Assembly (NCBI GenBank): GCA_945910005.1
Contig: OX246738.1
Coordinates: forward strand, 21,044,186 to 21,108,185
Reading direction: 5' to 3'
DNA: 64,000 nucleotides
DNA from: Isoperla grammatica
Lineage: Eukaryota; Arthropoda; Insecta; Plecoptera; Perlodidae
In this document: positions 38,477 to 49,535 of the stretch, piece after piece
Layout: each line of letters opens with the position of its first letter
Position numbering within the stretch: the first letter of the stretch is position 1
Made by a program: the position numbers and the translations under genes
Notes under the pieces: model-generated
The model's input: only the letters and a program-made list of their open reading frames with translations
Databases searched by the model: none
What the model was told of the DNA's origin: nothing

Positions 38477-38507
38477 GGATTTGCACAATAGTTAATTGTG
38501 CAAATCC
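38477..38507. repeat. Perfect 13-bp inverted repeat with 5-nt loop
   Basis: GGATTTGCACAAT, loop AGTTA, then ATTGTGCAAATCC. The arms contain ATTTGCA, the core of an octamer/POU-type site. It lies in AT-rich DNA with no gene nearby. Confidence 0.9.
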
Positions 38508-39474
38508 AAAAATGTGTTGCCATAAATAAATTCAAACCGCTAATTTTGCAAAGTTTACATTTTCACTACGTATAAATGCATATGTATCTGTCGTTTACTT
38601 CGTGGTTTTCACTTGGATATAAAACTTTTCAGTGATGTAATAAGTAAAAGCTATTATGATAAAATAAACTTTATTCTTGTTAAAAGAAACTGAGAAACGA
38701 CTTTGAATGAGCGTGTTTAGCAACGCACTATTGATTACACCACTTGGTGGGTGTCGAATGCAGAAAACACACCAACTGAACTGCACCTAATGCCCTTTAA
38801 AGAAACTCCCTATACAATAGTGTAATAGTGTTAGTAGTGTAACTGTGTTGTTGATTGTACCAGAATAGGCTACATATCCATGGTTTGACCACAGAAAATA
38901 TACAATCGAACAATCCACCAGTTATAAAGGAAGTTCAGACAGCGTTCAGTAAACTAATGAGAATGACAAGGAAACATATACAAGGTGAAGAAAACATACA
39001 GACTCAAGATACTTTAAATAAATTCATTCTATCGAAGTTCACGAAATATTAAAGTAGTGAGGTTCAAAACTTGAAGAATTCTTTACACAATACAAATTCA
39101 ACATATTGTTAGGCCCTGGGAATAGCATGTAGCTGATAAGCATGTATATTGACCTACTGAAACTTTGCTTATCCAGTGTTTGACCTGGTCTCAAAAAAGT
39201 AGGGTCGCTCTTGAAAATCTGAAATGGATAATACATAAATGTTCAGACTCCATGAACGTATACCACCATTATTGTGAGCATGTCGCGTTATTGTCTGCAA
39301 CATTTGTAGATTTTTTTTTATTCATAAACAGTTTAAACATTTTATCCTATCTCTCTGATATGATATAAACATCGGTTGCATGAGGTGTCACAATTAACAG
39401 TTGATATGTTTTGCTAGTATAGCGAAGCAAGCGGAAAGAATAAGGCAAACGAATTGGAGTATGTGCTAAAGAAA

Positions 39475-39695
39475 AGACAAGTCATTAAGAAATGTAACAT
39501 GCTATCAAAAAACAGACATGTCTGCACTACATGTCTGTAGCTCTAGTTGTACGATAAGTAAAAATAAATAGAAAAGTGAAAATAAAATAAGGACAAGAAA
39601 GGTAGTAGTCATTAAGAAATACAACAAGCCACCAAAATCCAGGGATAAGTCGTGGACTATAAACCACCCACAGCTCTAGTTGAAGAGTAATACAA
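39475..39695. repeat. Diverged tandem duplication, period about 127 bp
   Basis: GTCATTAAGAAAT recurs at 39481 and 39608, and AGCTCTAGTTG near 39539 and 39668. AAG/ACAAG leads and AGTAA.A.AAATA trails are shared. Copies have diverged substantially between these anchors. Confidence 0.7.
39512..39538. repeat. 10-bp inverted repeat, 7-nt loop
   Basis: ACAGACATGT, CTGCACT, ACATGTCTGT. It lies inside the first copy of the 127-bp duplication and is not conserved in the second. Confidence 0.85.
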
Positions 39696-40006
39696 ATAAA
39701 GTTGTATTTTTTGTCTACCCACTACGTTGCAAGAACTGATTTTCAGGGACAACATTATAAAAACTGATAAATACAAAGATGTCAAACTGTCTAACGCATA
39801 TTGTTCTTAGCCTACGGTAAATGGTTAAATAATATTGTTCCACGACCAGAATTCATTGCAGCCATTTATTTACTTTCTACTGTAGTAAATACAGGTGCCT
39901 TGTAACCGAATGTTTTTACAATGGTTGTAGCGAGTTGTCGCTGTGTTGTTTGTATGCTGTCCTGCTATTTACTACGTACACCAGTGCGGGTAGGAACACC
40001 GTCTAG

Positions 40007-40036
40007 TAGAGTCTCCTAGCTGCTGTTTTATTCAGC
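40007..40036. repeat. Inverted repeat TCCTAGCTG / CAGCTAGGA
   Basis: TCCTAGCTG, about 10 nt, then CAGCTAGGA, in a GC-richer block (39950-40230). The block ends in C-rich homopolymers. It may be the terminus of an unidentified element. Confidence 0.6.
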
Positions 40037-40196
40037 TAGGAGGAAAAGGTGGGTAAGCAGCGGCGAGTGCTTGCAGCGAGACTGGCGAACCAGACAGAAT
40101 TTCACAACTTGCAAGCTAAGAGCGTTTTTGGCATCGGAACCGCATACTAAAACTTGGTCCTTGGTACCTCGCCTCGCCGCCCCTCCACCGCTCTAA

Positions 40197-40225
40197 CCCC
40201 CCCGCCCCCCCCACCCTCCCCCCCC
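40197..40225. repeat. C-rich tract (CCCCCCCG, CCCCCCCC, CCCTCCCCCCCC)
   Basis: Runs of 6-8 C residues with single interruptions, followed by GGCTGTACCG. The C-rich strand is the + strand. Confidence 0.95.
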
Positions 40226-40717
40226 GGCTGTACCGCCACGTAACTTTGAAGCGATCTGATCTCCCGACAACCATTGGCTTCACTCAACTAATTGCTGGAT
40301 TTCAGTTTTTGTTAGTTTTCCCATTCCCGATAATACTCTGGAGTTTTTTTTTTTTTTTTTTCAAGTTGTTGATATTTGGTCGCTTTCCACGACGCACACA
40401 AATGGAAAACTCCCACATTCTCGATGCCAATGATTGATTTATGTTTTATTTAATCACAAAGCGTCCACTCCGTAGTCAACAGGTTAGAATACGTGTTGCA
40501 ACAACTAGATAAAGCTCGGCAATCCGTCTTGCTTATCGCCAGATAGGATGTACGGATGTTGCGTGCGTGCATCGTCTTGTACGTGTGTTACTTGAAACCA
40601 AGACCGTTAGGGGCTTCTAATTGATATCACAGTCAAACGTGGTGTCAAACTAAACACGCAGATAGCTGTACACAAGTGGGTGTCACAATCACATAATTAT
40701 TAGTATTTCTATATTGC

Positions 40718-40738
40718 CGACACGACACGACACGACAC
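40718..40738. repeat. (ACACG)n pentanucleotide microsatellite
   Basis: Four ACACG-type units in a row after GCCG, ending ACACAATATA. Confidence 0.85.
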
Positions 40739-41532
40739 AATATATACATATTGTCAAACCTTGGCACAGAACTAGAAGTACTTGAAATAAGATTGTTGTG
40801 AATTATACACTATTGCTTGCAGGTACTATAGATCACGTTACAAAACGCTATATTTGACTAAATAAAGTTTGTAAGCGGCCATTGAGAATTAGTTTTACAT
40901 TATTATCTGAATTAGGTGTAAATATTAATTTTTGGGGTTTTAAAACCCCACATTTTATCATCTTGCCCATCAAATGATTAAGCACAATAAAAATTCAGGA
41001 ACAATATTAAGCACTCGATACAAAAATGCAATTCAATAGATCAGAAAGTAAATATTCCTGTAAGAGAAACGATTCCAATTATCTGGTTCTATTCCATTAT
41101 TATAATACCTGGTATATTACCACCATCTTCATGGTAAAGCAGTTATAAAATGGATCTGAATGGTATTGTTAATCAATTAGGATTTACAGCTTCGAGGTGG
41201 CTCCTCCGTGTACAGTGATAACTCCGTCGGGTCACAGCTACGAAGGTGTGTGGTTCTTCGGGCTGGTTTATGGATATTGGTGCCATATCTTAAATTATGC
41301 ATTTCTAACGGCCGCTCTAGTAATAATAATTATTATTGAGTTTCTGTTGACGTGCTAGTTGGTTGGATTTGGTCGACTACATTTCCCATATCGCGTGTTA
41401 GCCTAGCTAATTTCGTCCCCCGCTAAACCGGTTTCACCGATGGTTTCACTCAGACATGTAACTGCTCCTTGTGTTTGCAGAGTTGGCAGCTCGTATATAC
41501 ACAACTAATTGGGTTCTTTTCTCTGTTTTCAG

Positions 41533-41620
41533 AACACTACCACATATTCGTCGGTGACCTGAGCCCTGAGATTGAGACTCAAACTCTGAGAGAAGCCTTC
41601 GCACCTTTTGGGGAAATATC
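41533..41620 (+). CDS. Rox8: Internal exon of Rox8 / TIA-1-TIAR family RNA-binding protein (first half of RRM2)
   Basis: The exon reads (..)AA, then 28 codons beginning [14 protein letters not shown] and ending APFGEI, then TC. It carries the RNP2 hexamer IFVGDL (beta 1 of an RRM), the helix [14 protein letters not shown], and the lead into beta 2. This is the start of RRM2 in TIA-1/TIAR/Rox8. Those proteins have three RRMs, bind U-rich RNA, and act in alternative splicing in the nucleus and in translational silencing and stress granules in the cytoplasm. The E-T-Q-T-L-R-E-A-F wording is closer to insect Rox8 than to vertebrate TIA1. Splice signals are clear: CTAAT branch-like site at 41505-41509, pyrimidine tract, CAG ending at 41532, and donor GTGAGT from 41621. 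The upstream intron is phase 1 and the downstream intron phase 2, so the split last codon (TC+N) gives the Ser before the conserved D/N-C-R segment. RNP1 and the other RRMs must lie in exons elsewhere. The gene family call is firm; the symbol assumes an insect. Confidence 0.93.
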
Positions 41621-44236
41621 GTGAGTATTGAGCCCAATTATGTTTGCATGGGGAAACCGCTTTCAGCACGGACACTGGAACCTTCACTCGAACTCCGTTA
41701 ACACATTATAAGCTTTTATATAGGCATATATACATCATTGTATTTCAATTGTAACATAACATAAGAAGAAGAATTATTTAAATAATTAGTATGCATTTTG
41801 TTGAATAATGTACGAACAGAATTATTTTGAAGCTCTTACCAAGAGCCAAGATAGGAGTTAAACCATTAATTCTCCGAACATTACTTAAACTATTCAAGTT
41901 TAATTTAATTTATAAACCCCAAACTTTTTAACTGAACATTGTGTTATAATATTAAGCTCAAGATTTATAAAAACTAGTTATCGACTAAAAACACAAAGTA
42001 AATTAGTATTATTCAACGTGGAGTATTCCTGACCTTGTGACATCCTCCGACAACATATGACACTTGAACGATATTATCTATGAGTGTCTTAGAACATTGG
42101 AATAAACTCATTTCCACCGCTCTGTCTCAGTCGTAGTCATGGTTACGGGAAATGCTTGGCCGCCTTTTGTTGTGTAGCAGTTTTCCTTCTGACTTGACAA
42201 CGCTAACTCTCAATGGGCGTTTGCTAAGGTGTTGCTTCAGATTGCTAACAAGCTGGTCTCAATCTGAAGAAGCCGTTGGGCACCGTCCCGTTTATTTAGT
42301 GTGTGTGGCAGTTTCTCAATTCCTATTGACTCTCGGATTAATCTAGCTGGAAGTTTGTCAATAGAGCCGAAGCCTACACCGGAAAAGTTGATGTCCCTGG
42401 CCTTTATCTAACCAGAGCTCCGCTAGAGACTAAGTTTACTTCCTGGCTCTATACAGTCACTCCGTGTTCTTGGATTTGATGGGACCATTTCTACTGGTTT
42501 CCAATGTATGTTTGGCAGAAGTCGCCATACACACGGAACAACATAATACATTCATTTACTTCCAAGAAAACATACTCAATATATTCATTAGTCACGTGGA
42601 AGATTTTATCTATTTCGTATAAAGATAATTTAAGTAGCGTAGACGTTTTAGATTTGTCTCAACATTTCTGAAGGCGTAGAGTGAATACACTTAAAAGTTA
42701 TTTCAGTGCCATGTACGAACGTAACATAGAAAGTTACCGTGGTAAAATCAACTCCAAACCGAGAAAGTATAAAGCGAGAAAGTTGCTACTACCATGCACT
42801 GTCAGGAATGTTCGTAGTCATGAAGCAACACATCTAGGTTAGAGCAACAGAGCAACTTACCAGGTGTAAACATGTACACAGATAATTTTAAACATTATTA
42901 TCCGTATCATACTCATGAACTTCAAATAATTTACTTCGGTAACTTGAACGCTTCTATTGAAACTTGCCATGTGTGTCGTTCTAGTCAACAACATCTGACA
43001 ATATTTAATCTTTAAACAGATTACACATTACATAAGTATTCCTAACTAAATCCCATCACGTCCAACAGTGCTTCAACTTGAGGAACAAGTGGGCCATTAT
43101 TATGTGGGTCATTTGGAAGTCACAGGTTAGAATGACTCTTAGCTATGTTATAGCTATAAAAAAACGACAATAGTTGTAAAGTTAACCAATAACTTTGAGG
43201 AATGTTCTTTCCGTTATTTTGTAACAATGTTAAACAAAGTAAGTAGCGTTGAATACTCCTAAAACCATCTGTCATTTCTAGATAAAATTTCATGAAGATA
43301 GCAATGTAAAAAAATGTTCATCTTCCTCCAAAAAAAGCCAGCAAAACGTTTTCCAATACAGTCATTTGTTAATATTCGCTTCAGATCCCCCGTACAGAAA
43401 TACACATGCAAACACACACATATATGTGCAGCTATTTCGATCTTCTGGTATTTTGAAATCCATTTCATCCCAGTAATGTGTCGTTCATTAGTCCTAATGT
43501 GTCTTGTGTATTCGTGTTGCGCCAATCCGTTGCATATTTAATTAGTGCATAGTTAATTAACGGGCGGTTGGATGAGGGGCGAGCTGTGGGCGTGTGGAGG
43601 GAGGGTAAGATAGTGGATCTTGTTGTGTGCGTGCAGCGGTAGCACACCCTAGCGTACATGTTGCACACTTCTCGTGGGACAGGCCAGGTGCACGGCCGGC
43701 CTAGCTAGCGACATAAGGCGGCGTGATCTAACCGCGCACCAATTGCTTTAATCTATCGACCAGCCGTAATTCATTGGGCTGGACTACGCGAATATCAGAC
43801 GTTTTTTGTTTGGCTAAAATTACACTTTGAAAGTACAAGAATGCAAAATCCCCATATAAATCGTTAAAGGAATTGCCCAGAAGCACAAACATTGCTTTTA
43901 AAAGTTTTAAAAGAAAGATAACGATCTTATAAATTACTCTTAATTATCAGATCGTTGCTAATTTCCATTGGTCTGAATATTTGGGCAGTAAATGCATCTC
44001 CTCACGTCTTGAGCCAACCTCGTACCGTCATTAACGTTTACCAATGACAAATTGGGCTAGGTAACTGGAGCTTTATCGCCCAATTCGAACACCTTTACCC
44101 GCAAATTCCATCATTCGATCCAGCGTCGTCCTGTCCTATAAACGACCTCCCTTCTATCTTGGAAATACGAGCTTAATTCTCCCGTCCCATATATTACCCA
44201 AAGTCCACAAACACGGGAGGGAAGTTTCTGAAGTGA

Positions 44237-44290
44237 GCGCAAATCCCAGACCGGGGAGAGTCGGTCGGTTGAAGGAGCCGGGATTTGCGC
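44237..44290. repeat. Perfect 11-bp GC-rich inverted repeat
   Basis: GCGCAAATCCC at 44237-44247 and GGGATTTGCGC at 44280-44290, with a 32-nt GC-rich spacer containing GTCGGTCGGTTG. It opens a CpG-richer block (44230-44510). Frames of 92 and 102 codons there (44233-44511, 44285-44593) have no recognisable family and no splice context. Confidence 0.85.
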
Positions 44291-44676
44291 CTGCCTGTGA
44301 TGAGCACCTCCACGTTACCACCCGGATTAGCCGGACAAATGTTGACAGTAAACCCAGCCCGTGTTGGGAGGAATCTTCGCTCGCGCCGGCGACAAACAGA
44401 TGGGAACGAGATGTCTCAAACTACCGCAGAAATCTCCACCACGCCGTATTCCAGAAAACCAAGTTTACTTTGCGGTCTCGCGCGACCGATGTCTTCAAAC
44501 ACGAGTCCTAGAACAATACCATGTTCGTTTACAGTAAAACAACTGATTAGTTACGAACATTGCACTGGCTGTTGGCCGAGACTCGTCCAGTGAGCAAAGA
44601 AAAGAAGCCTACATCCACGGCAGTCTATCATATTCGTGAAACACACGTCCAAGTGAATACAAAAGTTTAATTTTTA

Positions 44677-44751
44677 ATGCGAAAGTTCGTGTGGCCTCCT
44701 GCGTCGACACAAATCGGCCATCACGTCCGCGCCTTGAGGCCTGTGTGGCAG
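44677..44751 (+). CDS. Possible mini-exon with ATG and GTGAGG donor
   Basis: An ATG at 44677 gives 25 codons, MRKFVWPPASTQIGHHVRAL and then RPVWQ, ending in CAG followed by GTGAGG at 44752. An acceptor could also be read at the AAAG just after the ATG. Composition is GC-richer than the flanks. It is not a Rox8 segment. Without transcripts this is only an exon-shaped frame; chance is the main alternative. Confidence 0.15.
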
Positions 44752-44801
44752 GTGAGGGGTGGGTTGGGGAGGGGGGGGGAGGGGAGGGGAGGGGAGGGGG
44801 C
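44752..44801 (+). repeat. G-rich tract with G-quadruplex pattern
   Basis: Starting at GTGAGGGGTGGGTTGGGGAG, then eight or more consecutive G, then four GGGGA units and GGGGG. More than four G-runs of at least 4 with one-base loops give a strong quadruplex motif on the + (G) strand. Confidence 0.9.
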
Positions 44802-45078
44802 CTCAAAGAATGTGGAAGTCAAGTTATTGGAAGGATTCCTCTCCGTCTGTATGTTAGCACCAGTCACGAGGAAATGCCGTGCAGAAAACATCGAACATTG
44901 CTTCACGGAAGTCGAACAATGTCTTCCATAGTATACAAAAAATGTAATTTCCTGATGGTGGTGTTTGTTTGACTGGATTTACCTCCAGAGAATCTAGCGA
45001 ATGTTCTAGACTCTGTTTGTATAAGGGAAACACACCAAGCTTTCTTTTGTAATTCTTTCTTTGCTCACACGTTACACG

Positions 45079-45544
45079 TTAGATTGATTGAAGCTGACCC
45101 AAATGAGATTCATCGTCATCGGAGATATCCCGGTTAGCTTTAGAGCGGGCCTGCATTGATTGAGGTGTCGACAATATCACGAAGAGGGAAACCGGAGTTC
45201 TACGCTCACAACTTTCCAATTGCAATTGTTGTATAACGCTTCGTCTACCGATTGCCCCGTGCTCACGAATAGCATAAGAGACGGACTCATATATTATGTT
45301 CGCATATGTTTCCCAGTTGGTCGTGGTGCATAGCGGCATCTATGGCCATAATAAATAACAGCGTGGATTTGGCCAATCTCCCGCCTGGTTGAGGCATGCA
45401 AGGGTGACACCACCCCAGCACACAACACACATCATTGCTAGGATTGAACGAATATGGCGGAACAAGGAGAGTTATTGCGTTGTTTGATATATGAGGACCG
45501 CCGACACATACAGCCAATTGGTACCGAGCACGCACCAATGGCAC
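45079..45544 (-). other. Unrecognised minus-strand frames with balanced base composition
   Basis: Two overlapping frames (45079-45339 and 45287-45544) lie in a less AT-rich stretch. The first reads TNWETYANIIYESVSYAIRE, later QLQLESCERR, and ends SDDDESHLGQLQSI, followed by a stop. It has a protein-like mix of residues but no family I know. There is no matching splice-site set or start context, and the two frames differ in phase. They may derive from a decayed mobile-element gene. Confidence 0.15.
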
Positions 45545-45867
45545 TTGAAGTAGCTATCTTAAAATAAACAGAATATTAATCAAACGGAATTCATCCATTA
45601 CATCAACGAGTGTTCATTCAACATAGGCCCGGAGGGTTGGCTAAAAATACAATAGAAAACGTCATCCGTCGGAATGAGTTATCTTCATGATTTTCGTCGA
45701 AGCGATTTTATTTCGTTTGGACGTTCATATTTTACACAACAGAGTTCAGGTTGGTAACGCGTTCGTGATTGGCAAATTCAAAATATGCGAGTCGGCGCTT
45801 CTCATGGGAGCTTTCAACGTCATAAATCCAGCGAGGTGCATTGTGATTTTCATGAAACTATTGGTGG

Positions 45868-45947
45868 GACGTTATTTTTTAATTTCGTGTGGCCAAATGC
45901 GAATCGAACGTTATTTTTTAATTTCATGCGGCCAAATACGAATCGAA
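45868..45947. repeat. 39-bp tandem duplication (two copies)
   Basis: ACGTTATTTTTTAATTTC, then GTGTGGCCAAATGCGAATCG, is repeated as ACGTTATTTTTTAATTTC, ATGCGGCCAAATACGAATCG. The period of 39 is divisible by 3, so the frame 45687-46010 shows a 13-residue repeat (RYFLISCGQ…). I see no other sign that this frame is coding. Confidence 0.9.
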
Positions 45948-46940
45948 AGCAAACTACAAAAAGTTTTTTGTGTCCTGATACTTGTATTAATAAAATGTTA
46001 TTTGTTGTAAATGGTCATTGGTACACGTCAGTTTTAACTTCCGTACAAAAACTTACGTTCAAATGACATGCTTCCATCCTGTTTTGTGCATGGTTCACAC
46101 AAATGAGCTAAAGATAACAACTAGTTACTAGTTACTAAGAGCTAAAGACTAGCCGTCTCGGTTCACATAAATTAACTAGATTAACGAACAAAATTAACGT
46201 ATGCAACGGCAATAGTAGCTTTCATTTAATTGGTTCTCGCTAGCATAATTTCTGATAGGATGGACCAGAAACTAGATCAGGTTAAGGCTAGAAGTTCAAG
46301 GTTAGTTAGCTTTTCTTAACCATAGCACTAGTCAGCCTTTTCACTATCTGAAACTTTGTATGGAATGGACGCTAGTACACATTTCTATAAGTTTAACTTC
46401 TTAAGTGTGCAGTAGATGGTAAGCGAGGAATCAGTGGGATGAAAAAATAATCCAAAATGGTTTTACTCTGCGCGGCAAGCTAAAACCATTTGATATTTAG
46501 ACGCTCTTAAATCGTAAGGGATGTTTTTTTCAAATGATAAATACTTGGCATTACATAATACTAATTTGTAATGCATTTTTTATAATCTGGTTTTGGATAT
46601 CACATTTTCAAATTTTTCCGTCTTATCGTTTTTACGGATATTTATTGGAAAAAAAGAAAATGTAAAATATACTAGACGTTTGTGTGCATGTATCCATTTT
46701 GCTTCACTCGCCTACCTTGAAAATATATATTAAATACCTTACTGTAGAATGCTTGTCGGTTAGAGCTACATTCGCGTAACTTATGTTTTTTTTTCACTTG
46801 TTTTTCTCTTCATTTTAATGAATTCTTCCCTTGTTCGGCTTGCATATAAAATGAATATTCCGTCGAGGTCGAGTAGGCCCCCATTGCGTATCACGTATGC
46901 TTGTGTAAAATGGCCGGCGGTAAAGGGGAGTGTGATGGGA

Positions 46941-46954
46941 GGGGGGGGGGGGGG
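46941..46954. repeat. Poly(G)14 tract
   Basis: Fourteen consecutive G residues after GATGGGA, followed by AGAAGGGGACGG. Confidence 0.97.
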
Positions 46955-47384
46955 AGAAGGGGACGGTACGTGGCTCTACTACCCCTTTATCTGAGCTGCC
47001 CCTGGGGCTACGCTAGCCCGTTGCATCCTGGACTCATTAGTCCAATAGCAAGCTGCCCCCAAGGTCCAGCGTATCGATCACGCTTGGAATGACGCGTATA
47101 GTTAAATTCATCCACAAGAAGGCTGAAGAGGCAAAAAATTATTGCTAATAATTTTCACTGCTCATTTGACGAAAGTTACGAACTGCATTATAAATATGTG
47201 GTAAAAAAATCAGTACGAATCTAACGTGAATTGTTACTTTCACATTTTCTCGACACCTTAAAAAAATATACTTTCTCTAATAGTTTTGGTATGGTTGATA
47301 GGCCTGTTGATAAACGTCGCAAGAATGGCTTTATATACCCTAGCGCGCACAAAGATTGGATTTATTCATGTCTCTACAAAGTAT

Positions 47385-47460
47385 CTTTAGCCAATTACAG
47401 GAGAATGAACTGATCTGGGCTCGAAGCCCCGTTGAGGTAAACTTCAATTACAATTTCCAT
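47385..47460 (+). repeat. tRNA-derived SINE-like head
   Basis: TAGCCAATTACAGG is box A-like. GATCTGGGCTCGAAGCCCC contains GGCTCGAAGCC (47418-47428), a box B with one mismatch. The core GATCTGGGCTCG is shared with the fragment at 6.5 kb. Confidence 0.45.
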
Positions 47461-49364
47461 CGGAACACAACATGTCCATAAAGCAAGGTTGAGCTTAAAA
47501 TCCAGTGTAATCATAATAACATAGTTTTACTTTAAAAACAGAAGCCAAAGGGACTGGATTATAGCCCCGGTTGCAGCACACTTTTATTACAATGGTGATC
47601 ACATTACTACCACGCAAACAGGTAAGCGCGAATCCTCCCCCCCACACCCCTCCAACGCCAGAGTATACACCACACCCCATACAAACAAAGAAACTAGTTT
47701 CCAGCTGGATTTTGAAAATTACTATTCATATCTTATGGTAAAACAATTCTCGGATACTCAATAATATAAAACATCTACAATTTCATGTATATTTTCAATA
47801 CATTTAGCTTCAGTTATGAGAGTGTTTAACAAGAGAACTAAATGAAAATTAAATGAAATGAAACTGAAAAAATTAAGCTTAAAAAAAGTAAGATGTTTTA
47901 TATTTTGTACTTTCATGACCTGCATTCTGTGATGCGTAATGATCAATAATTAATGAATAGTTACTATTTCAATATACTTTTATGTTTGATGTGTGTATAT
48001 AGTCCTCCCAACGAATCTATTCTCATGCTTTCATCACAGGCCATGTCCAGAATGGCAACTTAACTTGTCATTCCTCCGTGTGCTTGATGGAAGATTGCGT
48101 CGGATTGTCTCAGTTCGTGAGTTGGCTAAATGTTAATTACAATAACATCAAACTAAGTAACGTGTAACATGTAACATGTGACGTATAGTAAAACAAGAAA
48201 TAATACTTTAATGAAGAATGAAGTATTATTTTAAATTAATAATAACTAAGCAAAATGAATTGCTGAGCACAAATTATACGGACGTCCTTGTGTGAAATAA
48301 CATAGTTAATCAGCATGGAAAGTTAAAAAATCAACCCCTTGTCGATTGGTTTACACCCTAGAAGCGGCTCTCAGCACACTTCGTGTTTGTTCAGCTCTTA
48401 ACCGTTCAATATAATTGAATTATCAAACAAAATAATACCGGATATTTCATAACGGTAATTTTGAGTTATTGGTTTATTTCTGCTCATTTCAGTCCATATA
48501 GCATTAAGTATTTTTGTTTCGTTTAAACCACTTCAGTACGTTGCTCATACAATACAATATACTCTCTGAATTTGTCGTTTTTTTTATCTGTAGTAATATG
48601 AACATTTTCGTAAGATAATTGCAAACATGCTTATATGATCATACACGCAGAGCAAGTAGGAAGGCTTCATTCTCAATTGGGTTTAGTGTTCGGAACAGTC
48701 ATTTCATTTCCAACTGACAGCAAGCAATTTAACTATAAGGAATTTACAAAGTAGAAACGTTAGAACAAATTATCTTTCATGTTTGTAAAACTGTAACTGA
48801 ACCTAATACGTGCATATTTAATTTTTACAAGAAATACAAGTCTCTTTAGACTCGCTTGTTTCTAAAAATAGTCTTAAGCAAATTAATAACAAATATTCGT
48901 TCTTACACAATTAATTACACGCCAGATACATTAACTGTGGCGAAGTTCTTGAAATATATAAGTGGGGGGAATATACCTCGAGGGATATTTTGTCTAAATC
49001 AGCCCATGTAATAATTGGTTGTAATCTTCAAAGAAGAAAACAAGTTATTATCTTTGCTCGTGCAACCCGGCCCCTCCACCAACGCGAGCAAGATACCCTA
49101 AATCTCCGCTAGTTGACACTGGGAATCTAGATGACACTGGACACACTACATCATAATGTACACTTTGATTATGCGAATTTTATAGTTCTTTGTGGGTTTT
49201 ATGTGACGTATTATTTACTTATTTATAATGGTTACGTTACACGATTAAATTTGTATCTAGAGACAAAACACGAATCACATAGTATGTGTCTTTTATTGTG
49301 ATTGAGTTTCAATTTTTTATATTTTAATTCCAGGAAAATGAAATGTCATTTATGGGTTTGTATA

Positions 49365-49535
49365 TTATGCGAAAAGCACCGTACCAAGTACTGGAGCATA
49401 TGGGTTCGATTCAACTTTGGGGCAACTTTTATTACCATTGCCGTCTCTTCATATCCATGTATATGACAGTTCAGGATTGCTACGTATCTACTCACAAAAC
49501 TCATAAATAAATAAATAAATAAATAAATAAAATGT
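49365..49535 (+). repeat. SINE-like element with (AATA)n tail
   Basis: GGTTCGATTCA (49403-49413) is a box B with one mismatch at its end. ACCGTACCAAGTACTGGAGC upstream is in the box A region. A body of about 90 bp is followed by (AAAT)n at 49503-49532. Head, body and simple-sequence tail are the usual SINE arrangement, giving a near-complete element of about 160 bp. Confidence 0.55.

Noticed and set aside
39514..39523. AGACATGTCT as a p53 half-site
   Set aside because: Only one half-site fits; the partner half is imperfect and the match is explained by the inverted repeat.
41446..41637. Minus-strand frame over the Rox8 exon
   Set aside because: Shadow of the + strand exon.
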